64,000 bases of DNA, taken from positions 2,807,812-2,871,811 of the forward strand of contig VUYV01000088.1 of assembly GCA_008711295.1 (NCBI GenBank). The letters are read 5' to 3'. This stretch comes from Anarhynchus alexandrinus (lineage: Eukaryota; Chordata; Aves; Charadriiformes; Charadriidae). Shown one piece after another: positions 23,352 through 35,300 of this stretch; the stretch's first letter is position 1, and every line of letters starts with the position of its first letter. The notes under the pieces are model-generated. The model had not been told where the DNA came from. It made no database searches and worked only from the letters and a program-made list of their open reading frames with translations. The position numbers were made by a program, and so were the translations under genes.

Positions 23352-26300
23352 CTACAAAAATTAAGCAAAAAAAGAAAATGAGTGTACTGCTCTGGTTATG
23401 TAATATGTACAAGCACGTTTTAAAAAGCCAGACAGCACGTAAGCAGAGCAGGCTTTCTTTTTGTGCACTAAAGCCTTATTACGCTAATGACATTAAGGTC
23501 TCACAATCCATGTTAAACACACCTTTGTGTAAATGCGAAGGGGGGCTAAATGAAACGTCTTGAAAGGTTTGAGGCGTTTTGTCCCTTATTTTAATCAAGT
23601 TGAAAGACAAGGTGCATCTTTGCTAATTCTGATAAACTGTAAGTATTTCCATTTTCTGAAAACTCAGGCAGCCTTTCCATGCTGACTTTTGTTCTAGTGA
23701 CATCTACTTCTGTTATCCTTTTTGCTCCTCTGCTCTACCCAAATGATGTTGAAGAAATCATAAAACCTGAAAAAGTTGGCAAGGAAAATGATTGTGCTGT
23801 ATTTGGTCTAGAAGGAAGTTGGAATTTCCATCTCCTTTACTGTCAAGCCAAGATAGTTCAGTATGTTTTCAAATTCATATAGCAAATGGAAGGATGTTAC
23901 ACCTTGAAGATGATGTACAAAAGATATCATGATTTATAAAAGATTATGTACAAAAGCTGATATAATAAAATTTCTTGTCCTGTAATTATTTATTGAATCT
24001 TCTCATAAAGAGAATGAACAAAATCTGAATGACATTTTTAATTTTTTTTTGTGTGTGTGAAAAAAAGAGTCAAGATTAAAAAACAAAGACATCAAAATCA
24101 TTCAGGTTCACTTTCTGTATTACATAGAAGTAGAAAATAAAGCTACTCCCCTTTGTATTTTACTTTCCTTTGCAAATCAGCTTGACAATGAAGCTGTGTG
24201 TACCATATATGTACTTTTTAGTGATTAATCTGTTTCCTTTTGGACTGGACATTGCAGTTCTTATAGAAAATAGTGAATTCCTTATTTATCTTTTTTCAGT
24301 TTGACATTTTATGAAAAAGAAAAAAATTCTGTGGCAACTGAAAAGCATTGTGGGAGCCCTTGTATCACATGTTTTTCTTAGAGCATGTGATCCTGTCATT
24401 ACTGAGCAGGGACATTAGCTGGGATCTGAGGTAAAGAAAGCCATGTTATGTTTTGTGGTTGAAATTTTTAATTTTGGGAGATTAAACTGTATTTTGAAAA
24501 GGAATGTGAAAAAAGGATGTGTAGAAAATCCAGAAGAACCATGCTTAATTTTTGTCAGTCATAACAAAGCACGTTCCTGGACAAGGCAAATCTCCCCTCC
24601 TTATACTATTAACAAAGCACTTTTCCAGGCTGCTGCATGATTGCATGTTGTCATGTCACCTGTTACATCATAAGAAGATTGTCATTCCAAACCATGAATC
24701 TTTAATCTTCTACTCTTAATACTTTCTTTCTAATTCTGGACAGACCTCAGATTCCATAAACAATAGGACTGAAAGTGGAAATTCTGCTGTCCAAATCGAT
24801 AGTTACATTGTTGGTCAAATTGATAAAGCATAATCTTTTGTCAAACTCTCGGGACTTTTTAGTTTCATCCATTGAAACGCTTAAAATTCTCTGTGTCATT
24901 GGTAACACTTGCTTTGAAGCATATCCCACAAGGTATTTCAATGGTGGAGAAACCTTGTGCAGGATGTAGTACCCTTTTGCTATGCATAATTATTATAAAG
25001 ATGATGGGCTGAAAAGAGGGACTTCATTGTGCTTATACCAGGGCAGGTATTATGACAGGCTATATTTAGTACAGGTAATGGTATTACAGTCCTGGGCTTA
25101 AAGTGCACATGAGGAGGCCAAGTTCATTGCTTGCATGACTCTGATGATCTTCATGGCCTTGCTGTGTGTGACTATGAATTTGGCCAACAGTTGTGAACTT
25201 CTTTTTCCCAATATATTCCAGTTTAAGTGTTTATTCATAGTAAAAAATGCCAGCCTGTCATTGCAATACAAGCATGCTCTTCATTGCGTTCCCTTTAATT
25301 ATACAGTATTAAAGGATGGGAGTGATATTTTTAAACATCACATTTAATATTCATGCCTTGTGGCAAAGGAAAGATTTTGGAATATAAACCTGTACTGATC
25401 GGAACTGAATAAGGAGGTACATAACTACTTCTGCCCCAAACTTGATAATTTTGCAAGATTTTGGTGAGTTTAGAAAGCGGCTTGTTTCAGTTATTCTTTT
25501 TGCTGTCAACAAACAGACTCAATTTCAAAAGAGCTGAGCACCACATTAAACAGAAAGAGGGACGTGTTAGGATGATTCTGAGACATTGTCTTTTTGATAT
25601 CGCTGAAATGTAATGCATGAAATTGAGGAGTGATGTTTTGTTAATTAAATTTTAAATATTCAACTGTTCTATAGAGCTGAAAATAGGTTTTCTCACAGGA
25701 CCATTATTTATTATTTTCACACTGAATTCTAAATTGTTTTTTGCATTATGGGCATTTGTTTCCACAATCAAAAACTGGAAGTACAGGTTAAAAATGGGTT
25801 GTGCCATGCAAGGGCAAAAGCCTGCTGGGAAATAGCTCAGGCCTCTACAGCAAGTGGAGTTTTTTCATATATGCCTCCACTGCACTGTACAGTCAAGAGA
25901 GATTGTTGACAAAAATATGAAACCTGCATATCCTTATTTTCTGGAACAACTCTCAGAAACTGCTATAAGCCAGAGGAAAAGTGAAATGGCCCAATGGGTC
26001 TTGGATAAAGGCAGCTCTGCTGATCAGTGTTGTATTTGTAGCCCCTTTTCTTCATCCTTGTGGTCAACAACAAGGAGATAAGCAGAATATGAATGGCAGA
26101 ATGGTGCATATTTTAGATTTCTTTTTCCCACTGTCCTTGGTGCCAGCACCAGTAACATCCCAGGCTTGGTTTCTTTTTCACCAATAAGCCTGTTATATAG
26201 CAGTCTGGTATATAACCTGATATATATATATATAAACTATATATATATAAACTATAGCTTATATTATTACTTTTCTTTTTGATTTCACCAACGGTTGAAT

Positions 26301-29300
26301 TCATTTCTCATAAGACAGAGTATACCAATTAAGCCAATATGTCTCAGCTTGTCAGGGTTTAAGACAAGGGGTAAGACAGAGAGTAATTTATGGATCTCTC
26401 AGTGTGGAAACCTTGCAAGGAGATCATAATTATAGCCAACTACTGTGTACTGTAAGATGATGATATACTTAGACTGTGATGAGAAAAGCCATCAGAAGCA
26501 TTATAGAGAACTAGCTAAAAAATAACAGGATGTATGTTGCTGAGAAAGTAGCATACATGAACAGACAGGGACAAGGTGAATCAAGAGACCAGTCTGGGGC
26601 TAGGTTTTCCCTAGTTGCTTCTGTTCTTACAAGTTAATCAGTGGTGGGTGGTAGAAATGTGAGACTGGCAAATTAGAACATTGAGCTTCATTGTTTATCT
26701 TACATTAAAATAATCCCAAATGCTACATGATACATATATATATATATATATATATAATGTTCTGAGAATGAATTTTTCTCCAACCTACTCTCTGTTGTCA
26801 CGTCTGGGACATGCTTATAAAGATGGGCAAAACAAAATGCCAGAAGGTCTTAAGGAAGCATTTCTATTTGCAGGCATTACAGTGTACTGATTATTTTCTC
26901 AGCCTTCCTCTGTAGAGGCATCTAATATATTACTCTGGTAATAGGTAGTTCTGCAGTTACTTAGCATTCAAGTGATTTCAAGAGACACTCTGCCATATTT
27001 CAGACAAAGAAAAACACATACTTATCAAAAAAAGTTAGCTATCTCAGTTTACTACAGTATGGGGTAATAACTGTACCACAAATGCCTCTTTTAAGCTAAA
27101 AACCTTAGGTGAAGTCAGATACCAGAAATAAAAAGAACATACCGTGTTTCATTTCAATAACAGGCAGATCAAACAGCTGCTGGACTAAATTCAAATGGAT
27201 CTTGCCATCACAGAGGAGAACATCTTTTGTTTCTTCAGTAACTGCTCCATTTGAAAAACTTTTCTTCAAATGCATATATGTAAAAGAAAAGATCTTGTTA
27301 AAGGCTTAGACGTTGTGCCTGAGTTCTTTTAACCATTCCTCTGCTCTTACTCCTTTCAGTTCTTTAGTCATTTTGCTTTTTCTTTGTCTGTCTTTTTGCT
27401 ACAATTTATAGATGATACCATCATGCAGTGCAATTCTAAACACAATCTCACAGTCCCATGTGAAGAGGAATATGCCTTTTTGCTTTTTGCTTTGTGTGCT
27501 TATGCAGCTCAAAACTGCATCAGCCCCGTATATATAATGAATCGGGTCATGCATATATGCGTCCATTGGGCCCTTCTGCCTGAAGAATCAATTCAGTGGA
27601 AGGGAATATATCATGCCTGGAATGAAGTTGTCCAAGATGCTACCAGAGCAAATGAGTACTCTGCTCAGTTTCAATTGTACGCGTGGGTGGTTTTGATAGT
27701 CCTTGGTCAGCTATTCCACCCCAGTAAAATAACCTCAGTCCTGACACAGAGAGAATTGCAGAGACTGGACAGTGACAGTCTCTCTGAAAAGCTGTCATAA
27801 CAAGGTAGCTTGCGCATCCTGTGGCTTTCTTTGAGAGAGAGGGAATGTATGGATTTACAGCCCTGGAATTTGCTCTGACATTCACTAAAAGAACACACTT
27901 GCATATTCATGCTCCATGAAGTTTAGCTGGCCTTGAGAATCAACACCTTTGTGTTCCATCATTGTTATTACTGCAAAGTGCAAGGACCACAAAATAGTTG
28001 AGCTAATATGATTATGGAGTGGATATATATTTGCATTTACATTTTCCTATCTGCTATCATTTGAAAGTCATTTTAGCATTAAAAATTTTCCAGGGACTCA
28101 ATACCATTATAAAATATAGGTGAATTGGACATTTTCTTCTAAATATACTTTGCTAAATATATTTTACTAAATATACTTGCTATGCTTTGTCCTGTGAATT
28201 TCATTTTGTTCTTTCCTCTTCGTACTTTCCACCTGTGTAGTTCCCATGTGTTATGGTATTTTTTCCTTTGGCATCCCTTATGTTTGCAATCCCCCCAGAT
28301 TTAACATATTTGTTATTTGAATGAACAGTCTATGTATCCCATTTCCTAGGCTTTTCTGGTTTGTACATTCAGAAGGGATCCAAGTTAATGTTTTACAATG
28401 GGTTGAAGAGATGTCATGCATCCTAACTCTTATTCTAGTCCTACCCTGTCTGTGTCCACTTCGTACCCTTGAATCTTTCTTGCTAGTATGAAACTTACAG
28501 TGGAATGACTTCACAACCACATCTTCTATTTCTGTGCATAGTAATCTATCCTTTGACTAAATAAACGTCTCTTTTAATGCTTGTCTTCATTTCTAATTCT
28601 GCTGTCTTCTGACTCAGTTGTTCTCTCAGTGAACACATGCTTTTTTGCTGTGTAACAACCTTTCTAAATCAATCACTTTCATTTTTCTGTACATATTATG
28701 TATGCTGTCATGCAACCACATTGCATTCTGTAAATCAGAATGTCTACCGACTGTTGCAAAAGTACTTTTTCCCCACTCTGTCATAAATTGGCCATGCAGA
28801 TAGTCTATGGCTGATTGTTACTTATTTATGTATTATGATTGATTGAAGATGTAAGAACCATAAAAATATCTTTCCATTAAAAACGTAAACTTCCCAACTT
28901 TCAAAAGTCTTCTCATCTCTTTCCCCTTTCAAAACAGCCAGAAATTTGTTGCTGTGTAATTAATAGGGAAATACGTAAGGAATGCATCAAAGGAGTACCA
29001 TTTTCTTCATCATAAAGGTACAGTAACTTTATTACAGCTATAATATATAACAGAACTTCTTTGTCATTTTTAGGTCTCTTCAAAGTATATAGTACTATAT
29101 TCTGTTGAACCTAAATACACTTAAAACACAATGGGCTGAATGTTCAGCAATGAGCATGTGTTTTGCATTTACATTGCAAAGATGCTATTTGCCTGTACAG
29201 ATATTTGTGCAAAGCTTTTCATTGCTGCATATTGTGGATTAGTACATCTAACAACTACTTCATTTTCCTGAATTCAGGTTGAAATAGCAGAGTTTATTAA

Positions 29301-32300
29301 AACTTGTACCTCAGTTAATGAGTTATAGAAAAATGCGGACTGTAAATGAGACAGGCACATTGCCTTGACCCAAGTGGTGCATTTTTTCACGTAGGTATGC
29401 TTCAACTCAAGAATAATTGGAAAAAAATCTAGCTGTGCCTCTGTTGACTTGAAATCAGTTGAATGGAAATGTATGTTACAGGTGACTTTGTTCTAGTATG
29501 TCTCCTACTTAGCCTTGCAATTTATTGTTGGAACAGCTATTAAAAGCAGAAGACATTTTTGTATATACAAAACTAGATGGCATCTATTTTTTATCCTGAC
29601 CAGTTTTTCAAGTACAGATCTCAAAGCTTAAGTTTCAAGTTGTTTGTCTTTCATCACTTGTAAGAATTCATACTAGCTATTCTCTCTGTCTTTGTCATAT
29701 ACTTCTGTTTATAATGATAAACTTAATCATCTTTACATTTTATTTTTGTCTCCTGGCAAATTCTGTCAGGTCAACAATCTTTCTCTGTTTTAATCTTCTA
29801 ATTATTTAGCCTTTCTTTTTTATGTTGAGTTTAAGTTATTATAACATGACATCTCTTTAGGGAATATGTTCACACACATCATATCATATATTAACTGATT
29901 TAAACGCATGCCTTCTTGAGAGGTAGGTAACTGTTAGTATTCCCTTTTTATAGATGATCAAATCCTTACAGAGGAAGATTAGGAGATTCATTCAAGGTCA
30001 TGCAAATAATTTGTGACTGAGTTAGAAATACAACTAAAATCTCACCTCAGTACTTCCCATTTTCGTGCCTTAACCCAAAGACCATTTTCTAGTCAAATTT
30101 AAATTTAATCCACCTCTTCCCAAAATATGTATCTCTGGTTTTGCTGTGTTGTTATTTATGTCCAATAGAAGCCAGAGGATCTTGTCATTATCATATATAA
30201 AAGCCCCTAATGTTAGTTGTTTTATCCTAAACCAAAGTTTATTGGTAGACTAAGAACATATTAATCACAGAAGAAATAAATATATTTCTACATACATGAG
30301 TGGGTATTTCTAGATTAAGTTTCTTTAGCCAACTTCTTGTAGTGTGCCAGGTCCAACTCTCCCTCAACAAAAAATCCAACAAAAAGAAACCATCAATTCA
30401 AGAATTGTTTTCCTTTATCCGTGCCAGCCTGCCCCTTGATCAGATTTTATAACCTATAAAGGGTCTTCTGGGCTGCAGCCAGTCCATCACAGTGTTGCCA
30501 AACTGTCTTTCAAAACTCATGGTTTGGAATGCAAATATATATGGGAAGAAAATAATTTACTAAGGCAAAAAGAGTTCCTGGATTAGATGTTATAGTCCAT
30601 ATGTCTGCATGATAAATAAACATGTCTTTTATTACTTTTTTGAACCCTACTGAGCAGTCAGCTAGTTCTGCCTTTTGACCTTTTTCACTATTTATCTTAT
30701 ATTTCCTAATGCACTATGCTTGCCTGGATGCAGAGATCATCTTCATGAACTTAAATGCAACGACTGATGAAACAGTGGAATATGCTACCAATCAGAATTG
30801 TTTTCACTAACATTGGGTTAGTGATCGATTGCAGTTTGAATGGGTTTTTCTTGCACATGGATGTCTAGAAATGTTAAATGTTTTCCAGATGAGGCCTCAT
30901 GGCTGTGTTGCCCAGTATTGCATTACTTACTGGGTGTACCTCACTGATGTACCCACAGATTGTCTTTGTTCTTTTCATATACGTGTCACATTTTTGATTC
31001 ATAATCATCTTATTGTCACTTAACACATGCAAGCTTTTTTCATCCTTGGTTGTTCCTGGCTAATGAATATCCAGTTTACAGCAGAAATTCCTTCTATTTA
31101 TTCTGGAATATATCACTATCCAGTTCAAATTAGTTCATTTCAATCATTTATTTTTTTTTATTCTGGATGCTAAGGTCATCAAATTACAGGTGCGATATCC
31201 TGATCCTCTATTGACTTCTTCCTATCCTACTACTGACTTTATGCTGTATGTAGATTTTATTAGCATATCTTATCAGAGCATTAATGAAACTTTTAGATTA
31301 ACCTGAAGACCAATCATGAGAAAATCCTCTAGTAAATGTCTTCCATTTTCTTTTATATTACTATCACTGTTTACTATCACTGTTTACTATCTTCCTTCCA
31401 GGTAATTCCTTAACCATTTTACATTTCTTCTATTAATCCCTATTCTCTGCTGTTGAACAAATAATTTCCCCTGTGACATGATTTGAAGTACTGTACTGAA
31501 TTACAGGTATTTTAAATATTCTTCATATCCTTTGTGTTAATAATCTGTTCTTTTATAAATGAAAGGTATCAGGTTAGTCAGTCACATAATATGCATTGTA
31601 AGATGAATAGTGCTATAGTTGCCTAAAACTCTGTTTTCATTTTCTTAAACCCTTGATTTCAGCTCTTCGTGTTGTGCTTCAGTAGTAATTTCAGTTTTGA
31701 TACCTTAGTACCCATTAGTCAGCTTGCTTTTGCCTTTACCCCCCACATTCATTGTGTGGGATGAGAAAAAAATGGTAAATTAAATAGACGTGGAGGATCT
31801 GGCCGAGAAGACAATGAAAAGAGAGTTAGATGTCTAAGGAAGAGCACTGAAGAGGAATGAGAAATATGATTTTTGATATTTAAAGTGCTGTGTGTCATTA
31901 AGTCTTGTGCAGCATTGCCACTGGTAGTTTTAATTAGGTTTGGCAGCCTGCACTGTTCCCCTTTCCTCTCATGATTTCTACTGTTGCTGTGATTCCTTTT
32001 TGATTTTTGATGGGTCCTGAATTTATTTTGATGGAGATCTTAATATCTTTGCTTGCCCTTATGTGGGACATTCCAATTGCAACCTTAATTAACCTGTCAG
32101 AGAAGCATAAGCCTGTAAAATGTTTGCATTGGAAGCGATCTGAGGTGCTCAGGGGTGCTTAAATCCCAGTGCAGTTTGCATTTATTGTGCACATCAGTAT
32201 TTCAGATGATATGATGCTAGGATTTCTCTATTCTTGGCTCCTTGTTAATAGTGCTGCAACTACCGTTTCAGATATATTGTCATCTAAGATATATCCTTTG

Positions 32301-35300
32301 TCCTCGTGCTTGTGCTTCCATGATCTTTGTGTGTGGTTTTTTTTTTTTAACTCAGATTTTTACTTTCTTTACACAATACAAAAACTTGGATTCATTTTTG
32401 AGATTACGTATTCCTTTTCCTTTGCGTCTATGTATCCAACAAACAAATCATCTGGTCTAATAAAAGGTATTGTGTCTCCTCTACAAACCCTGCTTGTCTG
32501 CTATTGATCAGTTTCAGAACATTGTTGTCAGAATTTGTTCTTAACAAATTCCTCAACCTTTGCTCAAAATGTTATCCATGCATTAATCACACCTTGTCTT
32601 GACTACTGCAGGTCTTTATTTTACGGTCATCCTAAATCTCTTCGCTCTAAACTTCAGGATGGCTGACTAGTTTCTTACTCCAGGGAGCAGCCACATCACC
32701 TTCCTTTTCCATCATTTTCATGACTTTCTTTCTATTGCTTAACCCAAGTCAAAATTGCCCTTTGGATTTCAAAAAGGTTCGTGGTCTTATTACAGCTGAT
32801 CATTGCAGCCTGGTCTTTGCTCATTTTACTGTGCCAGCCTTATACCCCCCTTCTGTATCTCTACTTCATGCAATTGTATCAGAAAAACCTTATTGCCATA
32901 TGTTTGCATCCTTTCTATTCATCTCCCAGCTCTGTGTAAAAAATTGTTTATTTTATAGCTGACCTTGGCAATAAAGTTTCCCATAGTAAATTGTATGAAG
33001 ATGCTATAAAAGTACAAATTGACTTGTATACAATTATTGGTGGGTGCTAAGAAAAGGAAATCATGGTGACTAATTACTGTAAAGATATTTATTTCCTGTT
33101 TAATTATGCAATCAATGCTCTCAGTGATATATACTTTTGACATAATACTGCTTGTGAGCAAAATCTAGGAGTTTTAAGATATTCTTCCGTTTAAGATGAA
33201 TCTTATTCCTCCTGGAGAGGTTTGCCTAAATGCCATTAATTTCAAATCCAGATTGGCTTTATTTCCACTGTAATTAGCTTTTGAATGAGGCTATTTTAAA
33301 TATTCTGCAGCTGTTCCTTTTCTTGGGGAAAGGGATGAAAAAAGTATCTTTTTTCAAAATGAAACAGAAAAAAATCTGTGACAGAGCCTCATCTCTTTCT
33401 TTTTTTTTTTCTTTTTAAATAATATCCTTTTACTGTGTCTGTCTGTCTGCTCTCCTACACTATCCTGAATCACAAGTCTGTATGTGATGAAAGAGCAATA
33501 ATATTTGCTTTTCAGGGTTGAATGATCAAGTCACCTCTGGTGGCTGAATGCTATTACACAAGTGATAGTGCAGTGACATTTCCAAAGTGTGAGTGATCAT
33601 GTTTTTCTTTTATGGCTATGGGCTACAAAGAATATAAATTCTGGCAGTACTGCATGGACGTGACTTCAGAGGAGTTATAGTTAGGCTAGCACTAACAGAA
33701 TAAACAAAGATTTTTAAGACTATTTAGTGGGCAGACATTATGAATTATTAAGTAATACACATTCTGTTTTATATTATGGTTTTCTAAGCAGAACTGGAAA
33801 CACACATAAATATGTCAATAATGCTTCTGCACAAGTGTTCATAATTGCCCGTTAATTATTGCTACATTTTTATCTATTATGTTTTAAACTTTCCTGTTAT
33901 GTTTTTAATGCATAAATAGGGTTATGCAGTACTGATCATTATGTTTTATAGTACAATAGATTTCTCAATCAAGATTGAGCCTCTGCCGTGCTAGGGATTA
34001 TACAAACACTTAAGAAGACATGCATTTGGCACAAAAAGCTGAAAGATAATGGCCATATTATTGACTGGACTGCAGTGTTCCTAAAGCTTAGAATGTTTTC
34101 CACAGGCTGATATTTATATCATAAAGCAATAAAGCTATTTCCTGACTTTTTGCACTGTGAACACAGAGCCTGGCTGGAACCCACAGCCCAGCTGGTCTCT
34201 GAGCTCACAGAGCGCTAATCAACTCCTGAAGGAGGAACAAGGTTCAGATGTCTGAATCCAAACTAATCAAAACAACTATTTTCTGAGAAAATTATTAGCT
34301 GCCTATGAAGCAAATATTTCCCTGTCTGTCTGGAGGCCTTTTTGCCATCAGTCTATTTTTCATTATTTTTTGGCATCATGCTGTGATCCTGTTAGATTTC
34401 AGAAGAGGGGCTGAACTATGCAAGGCATTAGTTGTGAGACTTACACAGAAAAGCTATGTGTGTCAGAAAGACATTAAGTGGCACTTTTTCTGAGTCATTA
34501 TAATGCAGTACTAGTGGTGCTTTCTGCTGGCTTAATGTGGAACTAACCTTTTCAGATAAGTAAGAGTCTTCCTTTCTAAATGTAGTTAGTCTAGCAGTAT
34601 TTTAGAAGCACTAATATTTTTTCTTTGCTTCCAAAGAAAAAAAGAGGTTAATTAATTCTTACTGCTTGTGCAAGCAAATGTGCACAGTGACTTCAGATCT
34701 GAGATTAATGTTAAGTGTCAGAAACAAAACTTCTCTTTGGAAAGGTTAATCCAATTGAATCCAAGAGATAAGGCTGCTTGCTAAATAAATAAGTTGATTT
34801 ATGTTAAGAAATCAGAATTAATTTGAACATGCTGGGGTAACAGAAGGGCTTGCTTCTTGGCAAATAAAATCCTAAATTATTTAAACAGACATGTTGCTTT
34901 TTTCACCAGAATTTGTAAAATGTATTCAAGTTAAATTATTGACTACTTCAGACCAAAAGCTTTGCTTTTATCCAGAGTACCTAACATACTAGAATCTGCT
35001 TAAATGCCAAGTAAACAATTGCTAAACGTAATGAATATGATTTAACTGAGTTACCATTCCCTTAATGAATGTTTAAAGAGGGGTACTTAGGTGCCTGTCT
35101 GGATTCCTTTAAAGTAAAATGAAGTCAAATTTGTTTGACAAGTACATACTTCAGCATCATCACAATGTAATGTATTACTTTGACATAATGCTGCTTATGT
35201 TGCAGTAGATAAGAATGCATTTATAATTGGCATCTGCATCCTGAAAGAGACCCCAGTTTTAGCAGCAATACCACTAGCATCAGCATGACTAAAAATATTA

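Larger units (their letters stand above)
23352..27142 (-). other. Intron 3 of WDCP copy B
   Basis: About 3.8 kb, phase 1, donor GTATG at 27142 and acceptor at 23353-23352. AT-rich, with two TA microsatellites (26221-26255 and 26734-26756). No exon or CR1 recognised. Confidence 0.8.

Noticed and set aside
27109..27309. 66-codon plus-strand frame
   Set aside because: Antisense shadow of the WDCP copy B middle exon (27143-27263).
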